Assembly: GCA_964036315.1 (NCBI GenBank)
Contig: OZ038485.1
Coordinates: forward strand, 102,866,542-102,930,541
Length of the DNA stretch: 64,000 bases
Reading direction: 5' to 3'
Origin: Acanthosepion esculentum
Lineage: Eukaryota > Mollusca > Cephalopoda > Sepiida > Sepiidae
A model generated the notes under the pieces. It was given only the letters and a program-made list of their open reading frames with translations. It searched no databases and was not told the DNA's origin. Positions 19,509 to 30,187 of this stretch are shown in pieces. Numbering within the stretch: position 1 is the stretch's first letter; each line of letters begins with the position of its first letter. A program made the position numbers and the translations under genes.

Positions 19509-19838
19509 TTGTGTAAATCACTCTTTGGAGTGATTTGTAATACATTATTTACCATCTCTCAGTTGCGTCTCTGTCATTGGGCAGAATGCACTCAGGGATG
19601 ACTTCGTCAGAGTCGCAACTGAGGAAAATTATACTTGGAGGTGCCCAACCCTGTGGAACAGCTGCCCAAGGCTGTGCCCTCTCATTGCACCAGAGAGAAG
19701 GATCGATGCTTGCACCAAGGCCAACGCAACTGACAGTTGCAAAAGCTGCAGGCAATTTTTGTTCCTGCACTTGTATCCCCACCTTAAAACAAGACCTTGT
19801 GTCACAACTCGTCCTAGTGGAGAGACGGAGTAAATATC
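19509..19838 (+). mobile_element. Inserted element (family of 1226-1543) with 15-bp TSD
   Basis: A 330-bp insert is flanked by the perfect direct repeat 'tagtatggtgcttaa' (19494-19508 and 19839-19853). The left end carries a small hairpin ('aaatcactc' / 'gagtgattt'). The body matches the repeat at 1226. Long target duplications of this size fit LINE-type (target-primed) insertion. Confidence 0.88.
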
Positions 19839-19885
19839 TAGTATGGTGCTTAAATTCATAGAGTCTAGGTACCACAGTGGAAAGT

Positions 19886-20045
19886 AATATTTATTTTGAA
19901 TTATACAAAAATGTGTCACAAGACCAAAAGAGGGAGATAGGAGAAGCTGGATATCGCAGTATTCCTTACACCAAAACAACACATTCTTACTACAGCCACC
20001 ATGATACCTCAAAGTCTCTATCTAGTCCTAACTAGTTCCCATATG
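19886..20045. mobile_element. Inserted element with 16-bp TSD
   Basis: A 160-bp insert lies between 'taccacagtggaaagt' (19870-19885) and 'taccatagtggaaagt' (20046-20061, one mismatch). It contains 'ccttacaccaaaacaacaca', which recurs on the opposite strand near 25920. The orientation and family are unresolved. Confidence 0.78.
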
Positions 20046-20479
20046 TACCATAGTGGAAAGTTCATCAGAACAATTTCTCATGAAAATATTTATAGAAAAG
20101 GTACAAGGAAGCTACCCTATGGTGGTTGGAAAGTGACCAAAGCTGAGATGCCAGGTCAGGACCAATAACATTGCCCATTCTTCTTTGGATTTTACCAAGA
20201 ATCTCTAAATATATAGCAGGATTCCCAGACTATATGTGGCAGCAATATTCAAAGCCTGGGGAAATGGCAGACTTATAAATATGTAAGATAGATTCTGGCA
20301 AGAAAAATTGTCTAGCACAACACAATGAACCAACTTTCTAGTAGCAGACCTAGCAGTTGATTCAATATAATCTTTCCACTTCATGTCAACATCATATATA
20401 TATATTTTTATAATTTAATTATATTTATATATAAATTTATATCAGCAATTAATGTAACAAATGATAAAGCTGCAGCAGA

Positions 20480-21062
20480 GAAACATAGCCCATCATAGAC
20501 CTGGATTACCAGTAACCTCCAACATCAATAAGCTGGACCAGCCTGTCATTGAGCCCAAGACTTCTGAGAGTGACTGACCATTATTCTTTGATGCATGGGC
20601 ATGGTACAACGTGATGTGCAGTTTCATCAATCCTGCTGAAATACAGAATGAGCTGGTCATTGTGTCCCCCACCCCAGGTGAACAGACTCCTCTTTGATCT
20701 TGTGGGAGTGGACACTCAGTATGTTGACGGAAAAGCAGCTTCTAACTCACATCAAGCAAGTAGCAGTGAAGGGTCCCCACAAGGAAGTGTACTGCCAGAC
20801 ATTTCACTCAATGTGTCAGTTTGAAGGTGAGTCACTCATACATTTCCTGGCATGTTTAGGCACCCAGGCCAACTTTTATCAGTTTGTTGTCCCTTGTGTC
20901 AATGTTGGAGGATATGGTAGCTAGTGAGATGATAGCTGGGCTGGCAAACACTGAACATCAGAACAGGGTCCTGGCTGGAGCCACCACTCACATCACTCTG
21001 CAACAAAAATTCGACAAACTGGTCAGCTTAGAGACAACTGACAAATCCACAACATGACTGCA
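20480..21062 (+). pseudogene. Gypsy gag-like remnant
   Basis: Fragments such as 'FFDAWAWYNVMC', 'HIKQVAVKGPHKEVYCQTFH', 'SMCQFEGESLIHFLACL', 'MIAGLANTEHQNRVLAGATT' and 'LQQKFDKLVSLETTDKST' read in order across three frames. This is a capsid-like gag region of an LTR retrotransposon. No zinc knuckle was recognised before the AT-rich insertion. Confidence 0.72.
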
Positions 21063-22189
21063 CGTTGCAGTTCTGCCACTCACATTATCGTATACATAAC
21101 GGTCAAAGTACAAGTATTGCCACATTGCAATATAAAATAAAAGAAATTAAATATAAGTCTGTATTTGAAATATTTTACATGCAGGCACTTCAAACTTTGT
21201 ACTTTGAGTTAACATTAATAGGAACTGAAAAACATTATTTAGGTAAGAAAATCAGGTGCTGAAAATTGTAATTATAAATAGGAAAATTTGTGCTGGGTAC
21301 TATATACCCATGGTTAATGTTCTAGGGTCAAGCAACAAATCTCCATGGAGTGAGACCATACATAATCCCTCATCCATTGTCTTACATAGTGCAACAAAGT
21401 CAGATTGCAGACCAAGTAAAGCCTGCTGAAGGGCCAACTCAGAACAGGCCAGAATGGCACCTGCAGTGACAGTCCCCATAGAGGCAAGCCCACTCTACAA
21501 TGCAGTAATGCATGCCCGACATGATCTGTCAGGATACCATACTTCATTTGGTTCAGGGGATCCCCCTCACCTGAAACCATCACCATCCCTGATGGCAAAG
21601 ATAACAATCCTACACTACATGCATCATTTAGGTGCACCCTTCCTGGCATACCCAATGACAGTGACGACCACATCCTTGCCTATGCAGACACAGAACACTT
21701 GTTCAAGCAGACCAGAAATCCAGAACCTACTTCAGTGCCTAGAGGGATAACTTAAACCAACCAGCCATGTGGTATAACAGATGATTAGCTGAAGATAAAG
21801 GGCATATTACTGTTACATATCCAAGGTGGCTTGAAAGAAACACGACAAATCATTTACCAACCATGTCAGAAAACACGTCAAGCTTTGCTTGTCTGAAAAA
21901 GCACTAAGAGAGCTTGACTTGCTCCCTCCTCACTTCCCAACCCCTCCATCAGAACTGAACACTTCAGCAAATGCAGACGGTGAGGCTGCATGTAAATGCC
22001 CTTGAAGAACCAGTCCAACCAAAACCCACTACAATAACATCCCCCTCAGATTGCAGCCAATGTGAGTCAGCTGGAAAACTGGATACTCAATCACTTTTGA
22101 TCCAGTGCTTTCAACATGTGCCCACACCAGCAGCTGAAAACCATAACAGGAAGGTCACTGGTCATCACTTTCACTCCAGAAGTGAGACC

Positions 22190-23265
22190 AGTGGCAGTCT
22201 ACACACCAATACCCATTCCCACCACTGGAAGGTGAAGGACGATATCAATCAAGATGTCAACTTGGGCATAATCAAATCAGTGCCAGTCAGCACACCCATG
22301 ATGGGATGTTTGAGGATGATAGGAGCGCCTTGACGCACTGTAGACTTCCAAAGGCTGAATGACTCCATGATGACCAGGTGTCTATGGTGCCAGTCTGCAT
22401 ATAGAAGACCATCTTGGATGCATGTAATGGGTACTACAGTACACTCCTTTCTCCCAATGCATGCAGTGCCACCATGTTCATCACAGAATAAAGCCAGTAC
22501 CATTACCTTCAAGTCCCTGAAGGGTTCCATGCATTGGGGGATGGCTAAACCAGCTGATTTGATATTAGATACCTCCCAGAAGACCTGCTGCATCAGTGAC
22601 AGCCTCCTGCAGGTTTCAGAGTTACAACCAATGGAGCACATGATTGAGACTGTCCTCTATTTCCAACATCTACTAACCTCGCTGGCATCAGATCAGGGTT
22701 TAAACTTGTGAATCAGGTGTCCTACACATTCTTCCAAGCTGACAAGATGGCACCCTTCTGAGAGATACTGTGCCCCAGAAACCATAAATTTTATTGTGAT
22801 GATGCTCTCCATCATCTCCTGAAGTTATCAAAATATGTAATCATGCAAAGCATTGAATGGCCCAACGAAGGTCGATATGCTGGTTAAATAATCAATCAAT
22901 CAATCAATGTAATCATGCAAAAGATCAAGGAAGGCATCAAGATATTTGAGGTTAATAGGGCAACATACCTATCACTCAACTTCAGCAAGATACTTCCTCT
23001 CTTCCAGAAGCACTGTCGGTGCCCAACTGAATCCAGCCCTAATTGCAGTGAGGACCCCTGGAAACTTGTCCTGACTGGACCCCCTTTACTAAAGATGACA
23101 GATTGCACTACTCCCCAGTGGAAGGAGCAGTACTTGCACTGATCTATAGACTAGAAACCTGCCGGATATTTGTACCAGGGTGCCCAGACCTACTGGTCAT
23201 GGTAGGTCACCTGCAATTGGTGAGGATTTTCTCCAACCAGACCCTAGGAAGCAGTGTGATCACTG
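22190..23265 (+). pseudogene. Gypsy reverse transcriptase / RNase H remnant
   Basis: 'KVKDDINQDVNLGIIKSVPV' near 22230 is the entry to the reverse transcriptase (compare the 'GII.PV..PT.W' motif of the class). 'VDFQRLND'-like and 'LDACNGYYSV'-like segments follow near 22345-22440. Every frame is broken. The 57-bp SINE tail at 22850-22906 interrupts it. Confidence 0.68.
22850..22906 (+). mobile_element. SINE 3'-end insertion with 15-bp TSD
   Basis: 'gcattgaatggcccaacgaa', 'gtcgatatgctggttaaat' and an (atca)n tail form the 3' end of a SINE. Related tails occur at 13270-13330, 26875-26930 and 49520-49570. It is flanked by 'atgtaatcatgcaaa' at 22835-22849 and 22907-22921. It is an extremely 5'-truncated insert. 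Confidence 0.85.
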
Positions 23266-23653
23266 ACGTACAGATTACACATTAAGTACCTCCCAGGAAA
23301 GCTTAATGCTGCATGGGGCTGCATATTATGTTACCTGGTTGGAGCCTCATGGAGTGCATGCTCCACAGCCCCACCTGAGCAAGTGTAGAAACCCTGCAAG
23401 GAATATATGCTCAATATGACTCAGCTTATTGATAGTGTGACAGAGCCACATTCACATGCACGTACAGATTACACATTAAGTACCTCCCAGGAAAGCTTAA
23501 TGCTGCATGGGGCTGCATATTATGTTACCTGGTTGGAGCCTCATGGTGTGCATGCTCCACAGCCCCACCTGAGCAAGTGTAGAAACCCTGCAAGGAATAT
23601 ATGCTCAATATGACTCAGCTTATTGATAGTGTGACAGAGCCACATTCACATGC
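23266..23653 (+). repeat. 194-bp tandem duplication, two copies
   Basis: Copies 23266-23459 and 23460-23653 start 'acgtacagattacacattaa' and differ by a single A/T substitution ('catggagtgc' versus 'catggtgtgc'). The third start 'acgtatgagg' at 23654 continues the unduplicated element. A unit of 194 bp shifts the reading frame. Confidence 0.95.
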
Positions 23654-23659
23654 ACGTAT

Positions 23660-24480
23660 GAGGATGACTCCAAGTTGTGAGAAATCACGTGAGAGAGGAT
23701 TGTCACCAACACAGCAACAGATGAGGAATGCCAGACACTAGGATAGGAGAATACATCCAATGTTGGTTCCCTAAGTCAAAATATGATCTCTCCTCTATCA
23801 TCCGCAACTTTTGACTGATCGAGATGACCTGTACTGCCTTGAAGTGGTCCAGACTAAGGACAAGATCCTCATAGAAAAACCTTTCCAGCCAGAGGTGCTT
23901 AAGTCCCTACATTCAGCACTCCAGGGTGTAAATGGCATGCTGTAAAATGCCCAGCAGTGACTGTTTTGGTCGAGTTTATCTGCCAATATCTGATACCCCA
24001 GTCTAATTTGATTGCCCCATCCAAGCCAAAGGAACCCCCAATAGCACCACCTAACACAAGTTCTCATTTCAGCAGTCACAGATCTTTTTCCCTGTGCAGT
24101 AGGTGCTACCTTGTTTATGCAGACTGCTACATCGGATGGGTGGAAGTGTCATGTATGCCATCAGGAAAGGCCATGTCAGTCTGTGACCAACTTAGAGCCT
24201 GGTTCTGCACCCAAGGAGCTCTCCTTGAACGGAGGACCATCATATAACTCCTGTAAGTACAACTCATTCTTAGCGGATTGGGGCATAAGGAAACAAACTT
24301 AATCAGCATACTACCCACAGAGCAATGGTTGCTCAGAACTTGCAGTCAAGGCAGCTAAATGAATACTTGCAGACAAGACAGATGACAGTGGCTGCCTCAA
24401 CCAGGACCATGCTGTCTGTGCCATGCTAACCTACCGGAGCACCCCTGTCTTCAACCTGAACATGTCCCCAGTACCCTATA
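23660..24480 (+). pseudogene. Gypsy integrase remnant
   Basis: 'GPSYNSCKYNSFLADWGIRK' and, after a stop, 'SAYYPQSNGCSELAVKAAK' are the catalytic-core C-terminal part of a retrotransposon integrase ('F.S..F..F...WGI.....S..YPQSNG.AE'). The downstream 'TYRSTPVFNLNMSP' is also typical. Upstream catalytic residues are hard to place because of frameshifts. The 3' remainder to 24930 encodes a Pro/His-rich tail without motifs. Confidence 0.78.
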
Positions 24481-25077
24481 AAAACCACCTTCCCCTCCTG
24501 CGAGTCTGGCCACAGTGGAGGGAAATTTGTCATTTGCGTACTACCCCACACTGAAAACACACCTACCAAAGCACAGTCCTTATCCTTGGCAGCTGGGCCA
24601 GCACAGCCACTTGGAATGTGAACCCGACACATCAGACACTCCAGCGGAAGAAGACCTATCAATGCTAGTGGGTACCTGTCACCAGCCAGATGGTGAGTCG
24701 AGAAATATACACCTGACATCACAGGTACCATACTTGAAGCATCAACACCTTCCCCTACAACATAGCCCAGTTAACACAAAGCATTCCCCACTATGTTCAA
24801 AGAGGAGCAGGCACCAAACGTCCGGGAACCCCGTCATAGCACATAGTTCATGTGATCACTCCAAACTCTATCTCCTCAGATGCAAGGACCCACTGTGGAG
24901 GGTGGGAGATAAAAATAACAATTTAAAAATCTAACCCGAATGTGTATTTACAATGTATAGTAAACCTACTTACAATAAACTAAGGAAAATAGTGTAAGTA
25001 ATAACCCACCCCCAGTCCTTAATAGTGCCAGAAACCCCAGTTAACTGTGCCAGGTAAGCAATATTTACCCGGCCTAC

Positions 25078-25680
25078 CCATCAAGGCTGGATGTGATACA
25101 AGGTCATTTTAACATGAGGAGTGGTATATGCATATGCATGCATATGGGCCAAGGATAAAAATTGTGGTTCTGCCTCAGAGTTGGAATCCTCAGGGCTGAG
25201 CATCTTCTCCCAACTAAAATGAGGAGAAACATAGCTCCATTTACAGCACAGGAGGTGATAATCATGCCTCAGCAAACCCTCATTGGCTAATGGTTAACTC
25301 TTGTGCCAGGTATTTTCACCCAACCTCTCCATTAAAGCTGGAAGTGACACAAGGTAGTTTTAATGTGGGGAGTGCCATATGCATACTTATGCATATGAAC
25401 CAAGGACAAAAATTGATTTTTGCCCAGCAACCTGCAACCACTGTCACATTGGAATTGGTATTACACTGACACAAACCTCATTAGTGTAATGAGGAAGGTG
25501 CTGCCACAGGGTTGGAATCCCCAGGGCTGAGCAACTTCTCCCATCTAAAATGAGTAAAATCATAGCTCAACTTACAGTATGGGGGGGCATTAAAAACCAT
25601 GCCTCAGTAAACCCTTATTGGCTAATAGTTAACTCCTGTGTGCCAGGTGGGAACTTTCAAGATGGCCACCTGCTTCTTAT
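25078..25680 (+). repeat. Tandem pair of an unnamed interspersed repeat
   Basis: Two diverged copies (about 25078-25325 and 25326-25680) share 'gat.tgatacaaggt.tttt', 'catatg..ccaagga.aaaa', 'ttggaatcc.cagggctgag' and 'taaaccc.cattggctaat'. A third copy lies inverted at 26520-26815. The class is unknown. No internal pol III promoter is evident. Confidence 0.78.
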
Positions 25681-25947
25681 AACATGGACCTTGCCATCTC
25701 TCTCTCTCCCAGCTGCCCTCGTACACAATTGTATACAGTAAGATTAAATCTAATACTAATTATCTGGTCTTTTGAGTGTAAAAGATATGTTTCTGATGGG
25801 AATTTGACTGTAATGGAATGATTAAGACAAGAATCTCTAGTAAGTTTGATTTTTGCTGAAAACCTGACACTTGATAGAGACTCAGAGGTATTGTGGTGTC
25901 TGTAGTAAGAATGGTAAGTAAGAATGTGTTGTTTTGGTGTAAGGAAA

Positions 25948-26362
25948 ATTGTAACTATTTACACTATTTATATTGTTTGGACTGTTGTCTTTATCTTTGT
26001 TGTTGCATTCACAATGTTTCAGCTGTTGTACACTCTAGCCTTCTTGGAATTTTGAAACGAACCCTTTATTTTGTACACTGGGGTAGATTGTTCCAGTTTT
26101 ACATGCCATGCCTCTTCCAGATATCTCTGTTTCAGTTATTTCCCTTTAGTAACTCAATTCTTCAAGTTTTTGTAAATCTCTGTTGTGACCATGTATTGAA
26201 CTCACAACTCTTTGGATCAAATCACTGGATTACTTCAACTAATGCTTTTATCCACTGGGCCATGAAGAAGGCTGGAGTGTACAATGGCCAAAATATTGTG
26301 AATATGACCACAAAGATGAGGACAATAGTCTGAACAATGTAAATAGTGTAAATAGTTACAAT
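25948..26362. repeat. Inverted repeat with 98-bp arms (foldback element)
   Basis: Arms 25948-26045 and 26265-26362 are about 85 percent reverse complementary. The outermost 17 bp ('attgtaactatttacac') are perfectly matched. The 219-bp centre is unrelated sequence. The arm matches the insert at 12107-12304 and a fragment at 59405-59485. Because it lies in an intron on the transcribed strand, the pre-mRNA could form a long duplex. Confidence 0.85.
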
Positions 26363-26519
26363 ACCTTATCTCAGAAATATAGACAGGAATATTGTAGTTT
26401 GCTGGGGTCAGTGATTGTGGATAGCTAAGTTTAGATATATGACAGATGAAGACCAGCCTTTCTCCATCCCCTTTTTGGCCTTGGGACACATTTTCTGTTA
26501 ATTCAGGGATAAATATCAC

Positions 26520-26815
26520 TTACCCAGCACAGGAGTTATCCATAACCATTGAGAATTTTCTGAGGTGTGGTTATTGCTCGTGTGCTGTAAGTGAAGCTAT
26601 GTTTCTCTTTATTTTTGGGAGAACTTGCTCAGTCCCTGGGATTCCACCTCTGTGGCTGAACCTTCTTCATTATAATAATGGAAGAAGGGTCGGTGTAATA
26701 TCAATGTCAGCATGACAGTGTTTGCAGGGACTGGGCAAAATGATTTTTGTCCTTGACCCATATGCATACATATGTGTATGGCCCTTCTCGTGTTAAACAA
26801 CCTCATGTCACATCC
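26520..26815 (-). repeat. Third copy of the 25078 repeat, inverted
   Basis: Its complement reads 'gatgtgacatgaggttgttt', 'catatgggtcaaggacaaaa', 'ggtggaatcccagggactga' in the same order as the tandem pair. Confidence 0.75.
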
Positions 26816-26994
26816 TTCATTTCTGTGGTTCTATCACGTATTGAATCATTCCTGAATAAAATCCAGTTTTTAGCATTAAATGGCCTACAGGGTTTGATAT
26901 AATGGTAAAACAAATAAACAATCAACCAACTATCAATCTGTGGTTCTATCAAAGGGGAATAACTTTTGTACTTCTTTTATTGCCATTATTAATA

Positions 26995-27149
26995 CAGTGT
27001 AACCCGGATATAAGAGAAACTCGGATATAAGATAGATTTTCTCTGGTCCCAAATTAGAGCCTGGGTTAATGTATATATAATAGACCAAACCCGGATATAA
27101 GAGACTTCTTCTCCGGTCCCGACAACTCTCTTATATCCGGGTTACACTG
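26995..27149. mobile_element. MITE with TA target duplication (pogo/Tigger-like ends)
   Basis: Inverted termini 'cagtgtaacccggatataag' and its complement lie at 26995 and 27149, with TA on both sides (26993-26994, 27150-27151). The 155-bp element contains a third internal 'cggatataagaga' motif. CAGT...ACTG ends with a TA duplication fit the pogo/Tigger branch of Tc1/mariner. There is no coding capacity. Confidence 0.85.
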
Positions 27150-27430
27150 TAATAATCGGAGAGCCAAATTCGAATGCCAGTCAAATCCATTACATTCACT
27201 TACATGCTAATACCCTTGGGAAAGGTATGAATCCTCTTCTTCTGTCCCCAGCTATGGGTAAATAGCAGGACAGACCAGGTTCTATAGCCTTGGGTGGCAA
27301 CTTGTCTATCACAGAAAGAAATGGCAACCTACTGCAGGAAAAAAAATCTGCCTCGTCAGTCATGTATCTTTCGATACATGATTGCCTAAGCATGTATTAC
27401 ACATGGCACATAACTGACTGATTAATAATA
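27150..27430 (+). mobile_element. tRNA-SINE, 5'-truncated
   Basis: B-box region 'gagccaaattcgaatgccag' and body blocks 'tacattcacttacatgctaa', 'cttgggaaaggtatgaatcc' and 'ctatgggtaaatagcaggac' match the SINE at 57070-57568. The A-box part is missing at the MITE junction. It lies 55 bp upstream of the last coding exon. Confidence 0.8.
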
Positions 27431-27485
27431 TTCTAATTATTAATCCATTTTTTTTTTTTTTTTTTTTAACATTTCTCTTTTCCAG

Positions 27486-27535
27486 AAAAGCAGAAACTGC
27501 TGAAAGACAACATCCTTTATTCCAAAGAAAATTGA
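27486..27535 (+). CDS. KIAA0513: KIAA0513-like protein, terminal coding exon
   Basis: A long T-tract and 'ctcttttccag' at 27485 form a strong acceptor. The exon completes the Glu codon from 17213 and encodes 'EKQKLLKDNILYSKEN' before TGA at 27533-27535. The family C-terminus ends at nearly the same place after an 'E...LL.D.I' motif, so this is taken as the normal end. The four exons give 117 codons of C-terminal protein. Confidence 0.85.
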
Positions 27536-28140
27536 AGCACCTCAAGCTGTGATTCCCAGGCCAGCTGGCCAACACATCCCCAGACTCCCCACGATCTGAC
27601 CCTTGGAGGATGTTGGCACAACTTAGTCCATTGGTGGTGTTGGTTTGTCATCTGCTACCGAGCTATTTCGACTAACAAAACATTTTCTTTCGAGTTTTTT
27701 TTTCTTTTTTAATTTCTACCCATTTTTTTTTTTTTTTTTTTTTTAACAAAACCTCTACTTATTTTAACCAACCTATTTCATTTTGCTATTAAATCCTCTC
27801 TCATTTTTTTTATCTTTTTTAACAATTAATTCCTGGTTTCTTACAACCCTCTCCCCCAACCCTTTCCTAACCTTCAAACCAGTCACCTCCACAGCAAGAG
27901 AACAGTAGTAGTAGTAGTAATACAGTGAATTAAAAGTCATTTGAGGATATCAACAGCTTGAAAGAATAGATAACAAATAAAATTTTTAAAAAAGACATCT
28001 TGTTGATGACTTGCTAGATGTTTCTAGAGAAAATAAGTTAATACTTACCTGACATTTTATTTTTGATTAATTACCAGGTAATTAAAATCTCTTTTCTTTA
28101 AACCAAAAACAAAGAATAAAATGTGTTTAACTTTCAAAAT
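27536..28140 (+). other. 3' UTR of the KIAA0513-like gene (inferred)
   Basis: AT-rich with several poly-T tracts and no frame. AATAAA signals lie at 27976-27981 and 28115-28120, either of which could direct cleavage. The exact end cannot be fixed from sequence alone. Confidence 0.6.
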
Positions 28141-28183
28141 GAAACCACTAGAGATATGTGGTTTTCTGTCTTTATATGTTAGA

Positions 28184-28257
28184 GAATGTGTTTGTGTGAT
28201 TCATAGAATGTGTTTGTGTGATTCATAGAATGTGTTTGTGTGATTCATAGAATGTGT
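28184..28257 (+). repeat. 22-bp minisatellite, three copies
   Basis: Unit 'gaatgtgtttgtgtgattca' plus 'ta' starts at 28184, 28206 and 28228, with a partial fourth at 28250. Confidence 0.93.
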
Positions 28258-28800
28258 ATGCGTCTACATAAGCACAAATGTGTATGTATTTGTACATGTA
28301 TGTATGTAAGTATCTTTTTACCATATTTTTTTGTTTTGTGTTTTGTTCTTCTGTTAATTTTAATCAGATATCAGAATTTTTTTTTTTTTTTTGAAAAAGT
28401 CAGGATTTTTTATTTTATTTAGTCTTTTCACCCTAAGGAAGGCAATAAAGCTACTAAGACACATGGGGATTACTGACTATGAAAGAAGATGAAAAAAAAA
28501 CATTTGTGACCCCATTCCATGAAAGAAAAGAACTAACAAAAATTACAAGATAATATTTTTTAAAAGATAATAATAATAATAATAATAATAATGGACAAAG
28601 AAAAAGAGGAACAAGAAGAAGTGTTTGATATGAGAAAGAGACAAAGGAGAGAAGCATTAAAAGAGCTCTTTTGCTTTTATGAAAAATAATAAAAATAATA
28701 GTCCCCCATTCATGCCAAACAAGCATAGCACTCCAGCTTGAAACAATAAAAAATAGGTGGGGACTTTAATTTTGAAAAAAAAAATAAATAAGGAGGAGGA
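28258..28800. other. AT-rich DNA with (AAT)n, no gene
   Basis: Contains an AAT run (about 28568-28592) and poly-A/T tracts leading into the gap. Nothing coding. Confidence 0.6.
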
Positions 28801-29000
28801 NNNNNNNNNNNNNNNNNNNNNNNNNNNNNNNNNNNNNNNNNNNNNNNNNNNNNNNNNNNNNNNNNNNNNNNNNNNNNNNNNNNNNNNNNNNNNNNNNNNN
28901 NNNNNNNNNNNNNNNNNNNNNNNNNNNNNNNNNNNNNNNNNNNNNNNNNNNNNNNNNNNNNNNNNNNNNNNNNNNNNNNNNNNNNNNNNNNNNNNNNNNN
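28801..29000. other. Assembly gap of 200 N
   Basis: Exactly 200 undetermined bases. The round size suggests a placeholder, so true distance and content are unknown. Open frames crossing it are meaningless. Confidence 1.
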
Positions 29001-29910
29001 GTTTTCAGGTAACCCAAATTTAAACAATTAAATCCAACGCATACTGCAGTCGCCATGTTGCTATAAAGCCATATACATTTTGACAGCCATTTAGTATTAT
29101 CAGAGTCAGAGATAAGCCAATGTCTGTGCATGGATGGCCAGATCTGGCTGGTCTATCTGAAAAATGTTAAAAAAAAAATTATGTTACCTGATAATAATCA
29201 GAAAATCAAAGGTCAAAATACAGCATGTGTAATCAAAGGTCAAAAATGACTAGAAACAATAATATACCCTGGTGTTAACACTTTTTCTTCTCTCTCCACG
29301 AAGCAGCCATGTTTATAACTAACTAACTAGCCATGTATCTTATCTCACAAGCCTTGAACAATCTCAATTAAGTTGTTCACAAAAAGAAATGTCTGGATTA
29401 CATTAACCTTTATCACTTTATGTGACTTCATTTGCTGTACAAAAAGTTTATCCTGCCACTGAAGGTGTCTCTAATCCTTGAACAATAGGGTGTTTGAATT
29501 TCATAGTTGTGTTGTCATATCCTGCTATGGCAACAGAAAACAACAATACTGCAATTGAGCGGCCTTGAAAAAGAATGCAGTAGAAAGAGAAGTAATATTA
29601 CTAATGAAAAGTGTTAAAGGTTAAAGATACTCTTCAGTCATAACATATACTTGCAAAAGGCTTTTGAAAATGTATTGGTCAAAGCATGGTGATCCAAACA
29701 ATAAAGATGAGGATACTAGTTCAAATGATTTATGCAATAGTGACGATTTTTTTAATTTTCATCTGGCAAGAGATCCTTTAAATTAAAAAAAAAAGAAAAA
29801 AATTGGCATGGAAATAAATAATAATTTTTGTTTATAGCCTCTTTTCAACAATATATAAACATAAGAATATAACAGTATAAAGAGAAAAAAAGAATATAAA
29901 TTTCCTCCCC
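29001..29910. other. AT-rich, no gene
   Basis: No supported feature apart from a short piece near 29695-29735 ('ataaagatgaggat') resembling the foldback family of 12107 and 25948. Confidence 0.5.
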
Positions 29911-29914
29911 AATT

Positions 29915-30057
29915 GGTGCAAGTCTGAGTTTCATGCACATGGCAATCATCAGGTACAAATTGAAAACGTTTCAACTTTTACCTGAAAATTGAAAATTTGA
30001 AAAGTTTTTAATTTGTGCTTGTCAGTTGCCACATGCATGAAATTCAGTGTTGCACCA
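29915..30057. repeat. Inverted repeat containing a hammerhead-like core
   Basis: Arms 29915-29966 (read on the minus strand) and 30004-30057 (plus) both read approximately 'gtttt.aatttgt.c.tg', 'attgcca..tgcatgaaa', 'ctcag..ttgcacc'. The minus-strand arm has CTGATGA (29946-29952) and GAAAC (29928-29932) separated by 13 nt, the two conserved cores of a hammerhead ribozyme. The plus-strand arm is degenerate at both cores. Confidence 0.7.
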
Positions 30058-30185
30058 AACAGTAAGTAATAAACATATATTTATTAGTAGTACAAATTTT
30101 AGGTCTGTTATTTTTACATTGAGCACTATTTTATTATCACTAACATAAAATAGTGCACAGTCAGTGCTGATGGTAACAAAATAGT

Positions 30186-30187
<2 letters not shown>

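Larger units (their letters stand above)
19270..20395 (-). mobile_element. LINE 3' fragment carrying two nested insertions
   Basis: Aligns with 9905-10690 (same strand and family): 'ccagattctc.ggc.agaa' near 20295, 'tggttggaaagtgacc' near 20125, 'ggtaccacag' near 19870 and the coding end near 19300. The LINE is interrupted at 19509-19838 and at 19886-20045 by elements with clear target-site duplications, and the copy at 10100 shows both uninterrupted sites. It is intronic in the KIAA0513-like gene. Confidence 0.82.
20480..24930 (+). mobile_element. Ty3/Gypsy-type LTR retrotransposon, heavily decayed
   Basis: The plus strand shows, in order, gag-like, protease-region, reverse-transcriptase and integrase segments of a Gypsy-class element, all with stops and frameshifts. 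An AT-rich insertion (about 21075-21300) follows gag, a SINE tail interrupts the RT region, and a 194-bp tandem duplication lies between RT/RNase H and integrase. LTRs were not identified. The whole copy sits in the 10.3-kb intron of the KIAA0513-like gene. Confidence 0.82.

Noticed and set aside
28710..29131. Open frames spanning the gap
   Set aside because: They consist mainly of undetermined residues from the 200 N.
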